Shown here in pieces: positions 16,831 to 25,741 of a DNA stretch of 64,000 nucleotides. How positions within the stretch are numbered: position 1 is the first letter of the stretch; each line of letters opens with the position of its first letter. The position numbers and the translations under genes are program-made. This DNA comes from Alistipes sp. (GTDB taxonomy: Bacteria; Bacillota; Clostridia; Oscillospirales; Ruminococcaceae), in assembly GCA_023667265.1 (NCBI GenBank), contig JAMPAJ010000003.1, positions 1 to 64,000 of the forward strand, in the 5' to 3' direction. Under the pieces are notes generated by a model. That model saw only the letters and a list, made by a program, of their open reading frames with translations, was not told where the DNA came from and ran no database searches.

Positions 16831-17712
16831 ATGGAAAAAAAGAGAACTGTTCAGCAAAAAGGAACGAAAAAGAGACGCAAGCCAAAGCTGAGATTCCGCT
16901 TTGGAACGCTGGTCGTTATTTTTATACTTGGATTTGCCGCCTGCTTTATCATATATATGATCGCGGCGAATGTCAATGACGATTTTTTTGTTGACGAATT
17001 TGACAAGACTATTGCAGAGCTGGAAAGCCAGAATAAACAGGATACTACGTCTGCCGCAGATGCGGATGCTCCCGGGGCTGGGACGGAAAGCTCTGTTCCT
17101 ACAGACAATTCAGGATTTTTGCCTGTCGTTAATCCCGTGCCGGAGTCGGAGGCGGAAAGCAGCTCGTATTTCGATAGCTGCTGCCTGGTGACTGACAGTA
17201 CGCTTGCCGGAATGAAGAGTTACGGCAAATTTGCAGAGGCGAATGTGTTTACAGATCCCCAGCTTGGCGCGGCGGCGTGTAATTCTGCAAAGGTGGATAG
17301 CAGCTTCGGCTATCTCACGCCGTATGAGATCATCAAGGACAAGAAGCCGAATGTGCTATATATCATGCTTGGCGGCGATATCGGAACATCGGACGGAGAC
17401 GAAATGATAGCGAATTATACTACGTTTGTAAATAATCTGCACACTGCTCTTCCGTCTATGAAGATATATGTTATGCAGCTTCCGCCGGTGATCTATGATT
17501 CTGATACGGTTTCAAACGAGAAGGTGAATACTTTCAACACGCAGCTGTTGGCGATGTGCAATACCCTCGGAGTTTACTGCATCGACACCAATACTGCATT
17601 GAAATCCGAGGATGGCAAGCTCGTGGAGGATTACTGGTCTTATGAGACGCTTTCTCTTTCGGAGGCTGGCTTAAAGGTTATTTCGGATTATATTTTAACT
17701 CATGTTTCATAA
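16831..17712 (+). CDS. Membrane-anchored SGNH-hydrolase-like protein, catalytic residues altered
   Basis: A 293-residue protein. A basic N-terminus (many Lys/Arg in residues 2-26) precedes a signal-anchor helix (TLVVIFILGFAACFIIYMI), then a Ser/Thr/Ala-rich linker of about 60 residues. The outer domain has an SGNH (GDSL) fold pattern: VTDSTLAG where the nucleophile block lies, KPNVLYIMLGGDIG in place of the usual GxND block, YVMQLPPV for block III-like sequence, and a late LSLSEAGLKVI. The usual GDS and D-x-x-H catalytic motifs are not intact, so activity is doubtful; a binding role is possible. The ATG is chosen over an upstream TTG because GGAGAGTG precedes it. Confidence 0.6.
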   Translation: MEKKRTVQQKGTKKRRKPKLRFRFGTLVVIFILGFAACFIIYMIAANVNDDFFVDEFDKTIAELESQNKQDTTSAADADAPGAGTESSVPTDNSGFLPVVNPVPESEAESSSYFDSCCLVTDSTLAGMKSYGKFAEANVFTDPQLGAAACNSAKVDSSFGYLTPYEIIKDKKPNVLYIMLGGDIGTSDGDEMIANYTTFVNNLHTALPSMKIYVMQLPPVIYDSDTVSNEKVNTFNTQLLAMCNTLGVYCIDTNTALKSEDGKLVEDYWSYETLSLSEAGLKVISDYILTHVS

Positions 17713-17718
17713 TCTTTT

Positions 17719-17753
17719 AAAAGAGACCACAATATATTGTGGTCTCTTTTTAC
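17719..17753. terminator. Terminator with NrdR-box-like core
   Basis: A perfect 16-bp stem (17719-17734 with 17735-17750) is followed by T residues. Its centre reads CACAATATATTGTG, which closely matches the NrdR box seen at 17926-17941. Confidence 0.8.
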
Positions 17754-17874
17754 TTTCAACAATATGAGAGAAAAAGCACGATATATAGCCTTAAACGGCT
17801 GTTGAAAACTATCAACGGTGAAATATGCATAAAAATCTGTGATTTTCTTGGAAATCTGATGTGATATATTACGA

Positions 17875-17903
17875 TTGACAATTATAGTTTTTTGGATTAT
17901 ACT
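17875..17903 (+). promoter_or_regulatory. Promoter of nrdDG
   Basis: TTGACA (17875-17880) and TATACT (17898-17903) are spaced by 17 bp. Confidence 0.75.
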
Positions 17904-17925
17904 TATATAAGATAGAGAAAGGTTG

Positions 17926-17941
17926 ATACAATATATTGTGT
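17926..17941 (+). promoter_or_regulatory. NrdR box
   Basis: ATACAATATATTGTGT matches the consensus acaCWATATaTWGtgt bound by the ATP-cone repressor NrdR. It lies just past the expected transcription start of nrdD, where binding would block transcription. A second, weaker site may be TGTGATATATTACGA at 17860. nrdR itself is not in the window. Confidence 0.75.
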
Positions 17942-17957
17942 TTGGAGGTTCCGGAAA

Positions 17958-20276
17958 ATGATAATTCATATTATTAAAAGAGACAGAAGAAAAGTCCCGT
18001 TTAACGTAGAAAAAATAGCGAACGCTATATTCAAGGCAGCTCAGTCCTGCGGCGGTACGGATATGACAACGGCTATGGAGGTGGCAGGAGACGTCTGCAC
18101 TCTCTATGAGCAGCAGAATCCCGGCAAGATCCCTACGGTTGAGGAAATTCAGGATCTGGTCGAAAAGGTTCTGATCGAAAAGGGTCACGCCAAAACCGCG
18201 AAGGCATATATCCTGTACCGCTATGAACGTACTCGTTCAAGAGAGATGAAAACAAATCTGATGTGCGTGCTCAATGAGCTGACCTTCAGCGACGCAAAGG
18301 ACAGCGATATAAAGCGTGAGAATGCCAATATCGACGGCGATACTGCTATGGGAACTATGCTGAAATACGGCTCGGTTTCCGCAAAGGAATACTACGGTAT
18401 GTACGTCCTCGAGCAGAAACATTCCAAGGCGCACAGAAACGGCGATATACATATACATGACCTGGATTTTTACACGCTGACTACGACCTGTACGCAGATC
18501 GACCTGAAAAAGCTGTTCCACAACGGTTTTTCAACGGGTCACGGCTACCTCAGAGAGCCTAACGATATTTCCAGCTATTCTGCTCTCGCTTGTATCGCTA
18601 TCCAGTCGAATCAGAACGATCAGCACGGCGGACAGAGTATCCCGACCTTCGATTATGCAATGGCTGACGGCGTAAAGAAAACATATGCCTCCAGATACAC
18701 ACAGAATATTGCCAGAGCGCTTTCTCTTTATGACGGAGTGGAGGATGAGTTTGAGGCGGCTAAGTCTATAGCTAAGGAGATAAAGGAGAGCTGCGGTCTT
18801 GTGCCGTCCCTCGCTAACGACAACGGCTATCAGGATAAGGAAAAGGAACTGCTGCTGAAATATACCTCGGCTGAAAATGCTGAGAAGATCCAGGCGTTTG
18901 CAGTGAAAAATGCCGTTCGGGAGACTGACAGAGCGACGTATCAGGCGATGGAGGCTCTCGTTCACAACCTCAATACCATGAACAGCCGTGCAGGCGCGCA
19001 GACTCCGTTCAGCTCCATAAACTACGGCACAGATACCTCTCCCGAGGGAAGAATGGTTATCAAAAACGTGCTCCTCGCTCAGGAAGCCGGTCTCGGAAAC
19101 GGCGAAACACCGATTTTCCCGATACATATTTTTAAGGTCAAGGAGGGCGTCAACTATAATCCCGCAGATCCCAACTACGACCTCTTCAAGCTCGCCTGCC
19201 GCGTATCGGCAAAGCGGCTTTTCCCGAATTTCTCATTTATCGACGCGCCTTTCAACCTCCAGTATTACAAGGAGGGCGACCCGGACACAGAGATAGCATA
19301 CATGGGCTGCCGTACACGTGTTATCGGCAACAACTACGACAAGAGCCGCGAGATCGTCACTGGCAGAGGAAATCTCAGCTTTACATCTATAAATCTCCCC
19401 CGTCTTGCTATCAAGGCAAATCACAACGTAGGATTGTTTTTCGATAAGCTGGATGAAATGATGGATCTTGCTATCGAGCAGCTTATGCACCGCTTCCGCA
19501 TTCAGTGCCAGAAGCGCGTGAGAAACTTCCCGTTCCTTATGGGACAGGGCATCTGGATAGATTCGGACAAGCTTGATCCAGACGACACAATAGGCGAGAT
19601 ATTGAAGCACGGCACTCTTTCCGTTGGATTTATCGGTCTTGCAGAGACGCTGAAGGCTCTTATCGGCAAGCATCATGGAGAGAGCGAAGAGGCTCGTGAG
19701 CTTGGTATTGAGATCGTTACAGCGATGAGAAAGCGTCTCGATGAGGAGTCGGAGCGTACAGGACTGAACTTCTCCCTCCTTGCAACTCCGGCAGAGGGCC
19801 TTTCCGGACGTTTTGTACGTATGGACGCGAAAAAATACGGCGTGATCGAGGGCGTTACCGACCGCGACTACTACACCAATTCCTTCCATGTTCCGGTCTA
19901 CTATCCGATCAGCGCATACGAAAAGATAAAGATAGAAGCTCCTTACCACGAGCTGACAAACGCCGGTCATATCAGCTATATCGAGCTGGACGGCGATCCG
20001 CTGGAGAACCTTTCGGCATTTGAGAAAATTGTACGCTGCATGAAGGAGTCAGGCATCGGCTACGGCGCCATAAATCACCCTGTAGACCGTGATCCCTGCT
20101 GCGGATTTACCGGAATTATCGGAGATGTATGCCCTTGCTGCGGACGAAAGGAGCACACCGACAGCGTCGCTTTCGACCGCATACGCCGTATCACAGGATA
20201 TCTTGTGGGAACTCTCGACCGCTTCAACAACGGTAAGCGTGCCGAGGAGCACGACAGAGTGAAGCACAGCGTCTGA
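17958..20276 (+). CDS. nrdD: Anaerobic ribonucleoside-triphosphate reductase (class III)
   Basis: NrdD makes deoxynucleotides from NTPs under anaerobic conditions using a glycyl radical. The 772-residue chain starts with an ATP-cone regulatory domain (about 1-90, IKRDRRKVPFNVEKI). The barrel core includes HIHDLDFY and the NxNxR-like SSINYGTD region. The C-terminus has a zinc site with four Cys (CCGFTG... CPCCGR) and the radical loop RITGYLVGTLDRFNNGK, with Gly747 as the radical site. Length and motifs are normal. A NrdR box controls its promoter. NrdG follows 9 bp after its stop and would install the radical. Confidence 0.97.
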   Translation: MIIHIIKRDRRKVPFNVEKIANAIFKAAQSCGGTDMTTAMEVAGDVCTLYEQQNPGKIPTVEEIQDLVEKVLIEKGHAKTAKAYILYRYERTRSREMKTNLMCVLNELTFSDAKDSDIKRENANIDGDTAMGTMLKYGSVSAKEYYGMYVLEQKHSKAHRNGDIHIHDLDFYTLTTTCTQIDLKKLFHNGFSTGHGYLREPNDISSYSALACIAIQSNQNDQHGGQSIPTFDYAMADGVKKTYASRYTQNIARALSLYDGVEDEFEAAKSIAKEIKESCGLVPSLANDNGYQDKEKELLLKYTSAENAEKIQAFAVKNAVRETDRATYQAMEALVHNLNTMNSRAGAQTPFSSINYGTDTSPEGRMVIKNVLLAQEAGLGNGETPIFPIHIFKVKEGVNYNPADPNYDLFKLACRVSAKRLFPNFSFIDAPFNLQYYKEGDPDTEIAYMGCRTRVIGNNYDKSREIVTGRGNLSFTSINLPRLAIKANHNVGLFFDKLDEMMDLAIEQLMHRFRIQCQKRVRNFPFLMGQGIWIDSDKLDPDDTIGEILKHGTLSVGFIGLAETLKALIGKHHGESEEARELGIEIVTAMRKRLDEESERTGLNFSLLATPAEGLSGRFVRMDAKKYGVIEGVTDRDYYTNSFHVPVYYPISAYEKIKIEAPYHELTNAGHISYIELDGDPLENLSAFEKIVRCMKESGIGYGAINHPVDRDPCCGFTGIIGDVCPCCGRKEHTDSVAFDRIRRITGYLVGTLDRFNNGKRAEEHDRVKHSV

Positions 20277-20285
20277 GGTGCTGCA

Positions 20286-20786
20286 ATGAAGCTGAAAATA
20301 GCCGGGACTGTCAATGATTCCATCGTTGACGGTCCCGGAATAAGATTTACCGTGTTCACCCAGGGCTGTCCGCACAGATGCAAGGGCTGCCACAATCCCG
20401 GCACTCATGACCCGGAGGGCGGAGAATGGGCGGACACTGAGGAACTTCTGAAAAAAATACAGGGCAACCCTCTGCTGGACGGAGTGACGTTCAGCGGAGG
20501 CGAGCCCTTCTGTCAGGCGGAGGCTCTCTCGGAGCTTGGCAGGCAGATAAAAGCCCTCGGACTTAACATCGTCACCTATACCGGGTACACCTTTGAACAG
20601 CTCTACAGCGACCGGGAGAGAGACCATATCGGAAAGCTGCTTGAGGTTACGGATCATCTTGTGGACGGGCGGTTTATTCTTGCTGAAAAGGACTGGGAGA
20701 TAAAATTCCGGGGAAGCAGGAATCAGCGGTATATCGACTGCCAGGCGAGCCTTAAAGAGGGCAGGGCGGTTGAGGTCGAGCCATAA
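20286..20786 (+). CDS. nrdG: Anaerobic ribonucleotide reductase activating protein
   Basis: NrdG is the radical-SAM activase that puts the radical on NrdD. The 166-residue product has the cluster motif CPHRCKGCHNP (CxxxCxxC, about residues 28-35), the SAM-binding TFSGGEP near 70, and the family-typical DGPGIRFTVFTQG lead-in. The end is short and compact as in other activases. It is co-transcribed with nrdD, and the start ATG sits 9 bp after the nrdD stop behind GAGGTG. Confidence 0.95.
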   Translation: MKLKIAGTVNDSIVDGPGIRFTVFTQGCPHRCKGCHNPGTHDPEGGEWADTEELLKKIQGNPLLDGVTFSGGEPFCQAEALSELGRQIKALGLNIVTYTGYTFEQLYSDRERDHIGKLLEVTDHLVDGRFILAEKDWEIKFRGSRNQRYIDCQASLKEGRAVEVEP

Positions 20787-20809
20787 GATCAATTTGATCG
20801 GGCTGCCTT

Positions 20810-20986
20810 AAGGCAACACAGCACAAAGAGCGGCTAATGCCTTTGTACGTCATATGTTTGCATATTTTCCGTCATCTTGCACAGAAATTCCTTGAAATGC
20901 GACAGCATTCCTGCGTCAGCTCTGTACAATCTGACGAAAAATCTGACTGCGCATCTGCCGCACAATCTTTGTGCGGTGTTGCCTTA
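20810..20986 (+). repeat. Dispersed element R1, copy B
   Basis: The 177-bp copy begins AAGGCAACACAGCACAAAG and ends CTTTGTGCGGTGTTGCCTT. It shares GTCATCTTGCACA, AATTCCTTGA and GACGAAAAATCTGACTGCGC with copy C at 53180. It sits between nrdG and the promoter of the next gene, so it may supply a stem-rich end for the nrdDG transcript. No other terminator is seen there. Confidence 0.8.
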
Positions 20987-20995
20987 AATTTCTTC

Positions 20996-21024
20996 TTGCA
21001 ATTTCGCTTTCGATAGTGTATAAT
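20996..21024 (+). promoter_or_regulatory. Promoter of DUF1292 gene
   Basis: TTGCAA and TATAAT are spaced by 17 bp, 38 bp before the start codon. Confidence 0.7.
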
Positions 21025-21062
21025 AGATGTATCAAAGGGCGATCGCCGGAAAGGATATAACT

Positions 21063-21359
21063 ATGAACGAATACACACCGGAGCTGTACGAGCTTGTTGA
21101 CAGCGAGGGGCACAAAAAGAATTTCGAGCTTGTAGACGCTGCCGAGCTTAACGGCGAGCAGTACTACGCTATGATACCTGCCGTCGAGGACGAGGATTAT
21201 CTCAACGCCGACTGTGACCTTGTTATTCTCAAATCCATCTACGAGGACGGAGAAGAGGTTCTTGCCTCCATTGACGATGAGGATGAGTACGACTTTGTTT
21301 CCGCCTTTTTCCTGGAAAGAATGGAAGAAGCAATGGAAGAGATAGAGTGGGAGAGCTGA
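21063..21359 (+). CDS. DUF1292 family protein
   Basis: A 98-residue acidic protein of the DUF1292 type found across Firmicutes. It has the usual pattern of short strands (LYELVDSEGHKKNFELVDAAEL, then QYYAMIPAVE and LVILKSIYEDGEEVLASIDD) and an acidic C-terminal helix (RMEEAMEEIEWES). The family often lies near ruvX and alaS, but here it stands alone. Its molecular role is unknown. The ATG at 21063 follows GGAAAGGAT, so the longer frame is not used. Confidence 0.8.
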   Translation: MNEYTPELYELVDSEGHKKNFELVDAAELNGEQYYAMIPAVEDEDYLNADCDLVILKSIYEDGEEVLASIDDEDEYDFVSAFFLERMEEAMEEIEWES

Positions 21360-21397
21360 GAAAATATGAACAAAGTGATAAAATTTCACAAAAACAC

Positions 21398-21426
21398 TTG
21401 ATTTTTTATGAAATGTGTGCTATAAT
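21398..21426 (+). promoter_or_regulatory. Promoter of 6S-like RNA
   Basis: TTGATT and TATAAT are spaced by 17 bp. Transcription should start near 21433. Confidence 0.7.
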
Positions 21427-21432
21427 ACATAC

Positions 21433-21641
21433 ATAACTTAGATAAGATTTCTGCCTTGTTCGATACAATATAGTTTTTTATAATCCAACACATCATATTA
21501 GGGAAATTAGCTCCGGCTGTGGATTGCAGACCTCCCTGCTCATTTTGAGAGGAAGAAGGGAGCGTGAAGCACTCGGGCGGTTACCCACCTGCTTCGTGCG
21601 GGTTTTATGCGCTATATGAACGGCAAGGCGGATTTTTTATG
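21433..21641 (+). ncRNA. ssrS: Probable 6S RNA
   Basis: The region between a clear promoter and a T-run (21635-21640) has no gene and folds as a long rod. GCCTTGTTC near 21453 pairs with GAAC and CAAGGC near 21618-21630, and ATATAG pairs with CTATAT just inside. The centre holds an open purine-rich stretch, and the top has hairpins with CTCCCT pairing AGGGAG and ACCCACCTGC next to GTGCGGGT. This size (about 208 bases), shape and placement fit 6S RNA, which binds RNA polymerase by mimicking open promoter DNA. The class is inferred by eye; a leader RNA of the cellulase gene is the main alternative. Confidence 0.55.
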
Positions 21642-21722
21642 CAATACTGCACAGTGATTGCGTGGTGTTGTCCGTATGCTTCTGCGATGCAGAGGCATTT
21701 TTTATGCAGAAGGAGAATTGGT

Positions 21723-22850
21723 ATGAAAAGGATATTGTCTGCCGCTGTTGCCGCAGTTATGCTTTCTATGTCCGTAGCTTGCGGAGAAGAGCCAAAGGGC
21801 GGAAAAATGCGTGATATTTCCACAATGGAGCTGGTTCACGACATGGGCATCGGCATAAATCTTGGAAATACATACGAAGCCTGCGGAGACTGGATAAACG
21901 GCGAGACTCCGGATAACTATGAGCAGGCATGGGGAAGCCCGGACGTGACCGAGGAGATCATAAAGGGCTATGCCGACGAAGGCTTCGGAACGCTGAGGAT
22001 CCCCGTTGCATGGTCGAATATGATGAGCGACGATAATAAAATAAGCGGCAACTATGTTGCAGAGGTCAGAAAAGCCGTAGATTGGGCTCTCGACAGCGAT
22101 ATGTACGTTATAATAAATCTGCACTGGGACGGCGGATGGCTTGAAAAAATGCCCGAGGACAAGGAAAATGTCATGGGCAGATATTCCCGGATATGGGAGC
22201 AGGTCAGTGGAGAATTCAAGGACTACGGCGACCATCTGATTTTCGAGTCCCAGAACGAGGAGCTGGGCTGGAGCAGTCTCTGGAATCGCTGGGGAGGAAC
22301 TGAGGGAAAGGACGAGTCCTATGCCCTGGTCAACGAGGTGAACCAGACCTTTGTTGATATTGTCCGGGATTCCGGCGGAAATAATAAGAAGCGGCATCTG
22401 CTTATTTCCGGCTACAATACGGATATTGAGCTTACCTGTGATCCGCTTTTCAGGATGCCTGACGACCCTGCCGGAAGATGCGCGGTCTCGGTTCACTATT
22501 ATACTCCGTCTACCTTTGCAATTCTGGAAAAAGACGCAGACTGGGGAAAGGCTGCCTATACCTGGGGTACTGAGGCAGAGATAGCAGAGCTTGAAAAGAA
22601 CATGGATATGATGAAGTCTACATATGTGGACAATGGTGTTCCGGTAATTATCGGCGAGTACGGCTGCCCTGTAAATAATAAGGATCCGGAGTCGGTGCGG
22701 CTTTATGTTTCCTCCGTGTGCAGAGCTGCCTATCAGCGGCAGATGTGCCCTGTTCTGTGGGACGTTACGGACGCGCAGTATAGCAGGAGCGAGTATAAAA
22801 TGAAGGACGAAGAGCTGAAAAATATGATGATGTCTGTTTTAGACGAATAA
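21723..22850 (+). CDS. GH5-family endoglucanase-like lipoprotein
   Basis: A 375-residue secreted glycoside hydrolase. The signal peptide ends in a lipobox (MSVAC, Cys near residue 20), so the enzyme should be anchored on the outer membrane face. The GH5 barrel shows INLGNT, FGTLRIPVAWSNM, NLHWDGGW, the acid/base Glu179 in SQNEELGW, a VHYYTP strand, the nucleophile Glu312 in VIIGEYGCPV and a closing PVLWDVTD. This is a complete catalytic set for beta-glucan cleavage. No carbohydrate-binding module or dockerin is present. The ATG follows AGAAGGAGA. The longer frame would run back through the 6S-like RNA and is rejected. Confidence 0.9.
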   Translation: MKRILSAAVAAVMLSMSVACGEEPKGGKMRDISTMELVHDMGIGINLGNTYEACGDWINGETPDNYEQAWGSPDVTEEIIKGYADEGFGTLRIPVAWSNMMSDDNKISGNYVAEVRKAVDWALDSDMYVIINLHWDGGWLEKMPEDKENVMGRYSRIWEQVSGEFKDYGDHLIFESQNEELGWSSLWNRWGGTEGKDESYALVNEVNQTFVDIVRDSGGNNKKRHLLISGYNTDIELTCDPLFRMPDDPAGRCAVSVHYYTPSTFAILEKDADWGKAAYTWGTEAEIAELEKNMDMMKSTYVDNGVPVIIGEYGCPVNNKDPESVRLYVSSVCRAAYQRQMCPVLWDVTDAQYSRSEYKMKDEELKNMMMSVLDE

Positions 22851-22852
22851 AT

Positions 22853-22890
22853 AATATTCCCTGCAAGAAAAAACTTGCAGGGAATATTTT
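22853..22890. terminator. Bidirectional terminator
   Basis: AATATTCCCTGCAAG and its complement form a perfect 15-bp stem around AAAAAA, ending the cellulase gene and the convergent permease gene. Confidence 0.85.
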
Positions 22891-24847
22891 ATTTCTTAAC
22901 TATTTTATAGTACGTTCTCGCTGTGAGCAGATATATCACTGCGTAGACAAGTGCGAATGCGGCAAATGTAAGAAGCGTTGTGACTGCAAACAGGGGAGTG
23001 TTCGTCAGTCTGAACATTTCCAGCATACGCCTGATTATGGGGAATGCGAAGAAAATATGGACTCCGGCAGTAACAAGAGGCAGGAAGAAAACCGTGAGCA
23101 CCTGGCTGTGGATAGCCGATTTGACCTCCTGCTGGCTGAGACCGACATTCTGCATTATCTCGAAACGCTTCTTGTCATCGTAGCCCTCGGATATCTGCTT
23201 GTAGTAGATTATCAGAATGGTCTCCATGAGGAAGATGACACCGAGGAAAACGCCGATGAAGAAAAGTCCGCTGAATATCTGAAGTAATTCGAGTTTTTCC
23301 TCTTTCTTGGAGGAATCAGTGTAGTAGAAGCCGTTATCGCCGTTGTCCTCGCAAAGTCTGGCATAGTGATCCAGAAATCCGGACAGAATATCCTGTTCGC
23401 TGCGTTTTTCGCTGTCGGAAAGATTAATGAGATAGTTCTTTCCGGTTGTATTATCGACATCATAGGCAGCCTGATACCGACGCTCCAGCTCGTGCAGAAT
23501 ATCCTCATCGGGCAGAAGAACGACAGTCGTATTTTCAAAGAAAATTTTACCGTTCATGGTGAAGCGTTTAAGCTCCTCGGTGACCTCCAGCTCCATGCCG
23601 AATATATTTATTTTATTCAGGTCGAGCCTGTCGTTGAAATCGTAAATGACAGCCTGATTTTCGCCGAGACTGATATCATCCCCGGAAATAGAGCTATAGG
23701 CGTCACATGGCATCAGCCACAGCAGCCAAGCTTCCTTGTCATCAGTGGCGGTGAAGCTTTCGCTTCCGTCGTAGCTGGTCATAAAGGTTATATCCTCATA
23801 TTTCAGACTATCTGCAACCTGGATATTCTCCTCCGCCAGATAGTCGTCAAGCTGCTCAAAGAGCAGGGCGGAGTCGGAGGAGAAATTCAGGTCGTAGGGA
23901 TGGGCTGTTTCTATCATATCGTTCAGCCCGGTAAGGAGAGAAATAGTAGATGACATCATAACAAGCACCATTGTGGAAAGAATACAGATGCTGGCAAGTC
24001 CCATTGCGTTCTGCTTCATCCGGTACATCATTCCGGATACGCTGATGAAGTGCTTGGTTTTGTAGTAGTACTTCTTATTCTTTTTCAGCAGCTTTAAAAG
24101 AGCAATGCTGCCTGCCATAAATACAAAGTATGTTCCCGCGATAACGAGCACAACTGCTCCGAAAAACACAGGGATAGTATTTCGCAGATCTTTTTCTGTA
24201 ACTGAAATGTAATACGCAGCTCCGAGGCAAAGCACGCCGAGGATAGCCATTATCCAGCGCGTTTTCGGTTCGCGTTCGCCGACCTTGCCGCTTTTTACAA
24301 GCTCCAGAGGCTTTGAGACGCGGACGATCACGATGCTGATAAGAGTGATAATGAGAAAAGCGGCTGCGAAATAAATGGAAGTCATTATCAGGGAAAATGT
24401 TGAAATGTAGAAGCCCAATGTCGCCTTCTGACCCAGAATTTTCAGGATAGTCAGGAACGCCAGCTTATCCAGCAGCATTCCCACGCCGAGACCGGCGACA
24501 AGCGAAATTATGACCGTAAAAACGTTCTCGTAGACGATTATCCTGGCAATGTGCCGCTTTTCCATTCCGAGAATACTGTATAAGCCAAATTCCTTTCGCC
24601 GCTGCTTTGAAATGAAATTGCTGGTATAGATGAGGAAAACGGTGCAGAAAATGTACATTATGGAGTTCCCGAAGCCCAGCATCTCTGCGACCATGCCTCC
24701 GCCGGAAATGTTTTTCAGATCAGGATTTCCGGAAAGCGATCCCATAATGTATATCATAGCCACGGTGAGCGTATTCGAGATTATGTACGGCAGGTACATC
24801 CGGGCGTTTTTTCGTATGGTATCAAACGCAAGCTTAGGGTAAATCAT
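22889..24847 (-). CDS. BceB-type ABC transporter permease (FtsX family)
   Basis: A 652-residue permease with about ten membrane helices. One is near residues 20-40, then a block of helices occupies 55-310. A large extracellular domain (about 330-530) carries many acidic residues, and the last helices follow at 530-650. This layout is typical of BceB/YtsD permeases that recognise peptide antibiotics or lipid II cycle intermediates through the extracellular domain. An LGMEKRHIARIIVYEN FtsX-like motif is present. Its ATG overlaps the stop of the ATPase gene (ATGA). The substrate is not identifiable. Confidence 0.9.
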   Translation of the reverse strand: MIYPKLAFDTIRKNARMYLPYIISNTLTVAMIYIMGSLSGNPDLKNISGGGMVAEMLGFGNSIMYIFCTVFLIYTSNFISKQRRKEFGLYSILGMEKRHIARIIVYENVFTVIISLVAGLGVGMLLDKLAFLTILKILGQKATLGFYISTFSLIMTSIYFAAAFLIITLISIVIVRVSKPLELVKSGKVGEREPKTRWIMAILGVLCLGAAYYISVTEKDLRNTIPVFFGAVVLVIAGTYFVFMAGSIALLKLLKKNKKYYYKTKHFISVSGMMYRMKQNAMGLASICILSTMVLVMMSSTISLLTGLNDMIETAHPYDLNFSSDSALLFEQLDDYLAEENIQVADSLKYEDITFMTSYDGSESFTATDDKEAWLLWLMPCDAYSSISGDDISLGENQAVIYDFNDRLDLNKINIFGMELEVTEELKRFTMNGKIFFENTTVVLLPDEDILHELERRYQAAYDVDNTTGKNYLINLSDSEKRSEQDILSGFLDHYARLCEDNGDNGFYYTDSSKKEEKLELLQIFSGLFFIGVFLGVIFLMETILIIYYKQISEGYDDKKRFEIMQNVGLSQQEVKSAIHSQVLTVFFLPLVTAGVHIFFAFPIIRRMLEMFRLTNTPLFAVTTLLTFAAFALVYAVIYLLTARTYYKIVKK

Positions 24848-25608
24848 TGTCTGCCCTCCTCCGACGCAAGAAGGGTGATGGTATCGGAGACCTTGCGGAA
24901 CAGCTCGTCGTCTGTGGAGCTTCCGCGGTAGATCTGATGAAATACCTCGCCATCCTTGATGAACAGCACGCGTCCGGCACGGCTTGCTGCCCTTGCAGAG
25001 TGTGTGACCATGAGGATCGTCTGTCCGGCTCTGTTGATCTCGCTGAAGATACGGAGCAGGCTGTCGGTGGACTTGCTGTCGAGAGCTCCTGTAGGCTCAT
25101 CAGCAAGAATGAGCTTTGGCTCGGTGATTATTGCTCTTGCTACAGCCGCACGCTGCTTCTGACCGCCGGAGACTTCATAGGGATATTTGCTCAGAAGAGC
25201 CGATATTCCAAGCCTTTCCGCGATCGGAGCAAGCCGCTTTTCCATTTCGCCGTACTTAATTCCCGAAAGCACCAGCGGAAGAAAAATGTTGTCCCTGATA
25301 CTGAATGTGTCCAGCAGGTTGAAATCCTGAAAGACAAATCCGAGATTCTGGCGGCGGAAGGCAGAAAGCTCCTTGTCTTTTATCCGGGAAAGGGGCTCGC
25401 CGTTAAGGCGTATCTCACCTCCTGTAGGTTTATCAAGTGCGGCGAGAATATTAAGCAGCGTCGTCTTTCCCGAGCCGGATTCGCCCATGATCGCGACATA
25501 TTCTCCGGACTCCACGGAAAAGCTGACGTTGGACAGCGCCTTTACCTGATTTCCGCCGAAGCGTGTGGTATAGATTTTTTCGATGCCTGTTACTTCTAAT
25601 AATGACAT
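24844..25608 (-). CDS. BceA-type ABC transporter ATP-binding protein
   Basis: A 254-residue ATPase of the MacB/BceA group. It has Walker A (GESGSGKTT), a Q-loop (FQDFNLLDTFS), the signature VSGGQKQR, Walker B (LILADEPTGALD) and an H-loop (MVTHSARAA). The N-terminal VTGIEKIYTTRFGGNQV is typical of the group. The start at 25608 follows GGGAGGACA by a few bases; a much longer frame upstream overlaps the terminator and is rejected. With the permease it forms a detoxification or sensing pump, and the two-component system just upstream is its usual regulator. Confidence 0.93.
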   Translation of the reverse strand: MSLLEVTGIEKIYTTRFGGNQVKALSNVSFSVESGEYVAIMGESGSGKTTLLNILAALDKPTGGEIRLNGEPLSRIKDKELSAFRRQNLGFVFQDFNLLDTFSIRDNIFLPLVLSGIKYGEMEKRLAPIAERLGISALLSKYPYEVSGGQKQRAAVARAIITEPKLILADEPTGALDSKSTDSLLRIFSEINRAGQTILMVTHSARAASRAGRVLFIKDGEVFHQIYRGSSTDDELFRKVSDTITLLASEEGRQ

Positions 25609-25671
25609 TTTTGTCCTCCCTTTCTGAGGTCTGCTTGCGCTGTTCCTGACCTCTGATACAATTATAGCACA

Positions 25672-25716
25672 AAAGCCGGAAATGCAACATCGAATCGTGT
25701 GACATTCCGGCTTTTT
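25672..25716 (-). terminator. Terminator after histidine kinase gene
   Basis: AAAGCCGGAAATG pairs with CATTCCGGCTTT around a long loop. On the minus strand a TTTT tract follows, then TATAAT (25669-25664 region), a possible start for separate ABC gene transcription. Confidence 0.55.
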
Positions 25717-25741
25717 ATGTGACATTTTTGTAAGTTTGGAT

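Noticed and set aside
21564..21722. N-terminal extension of the cellulase
   Set aside because: It runs through the structured RNA and its T-run; the signal peptide and ribosome site fit the ATG at 21723.
23366..23953. Plus-strand 195-codon frame opposite the permease
   Set aside because: Antisense shadow of the extracellular domain, with no ribosome site.
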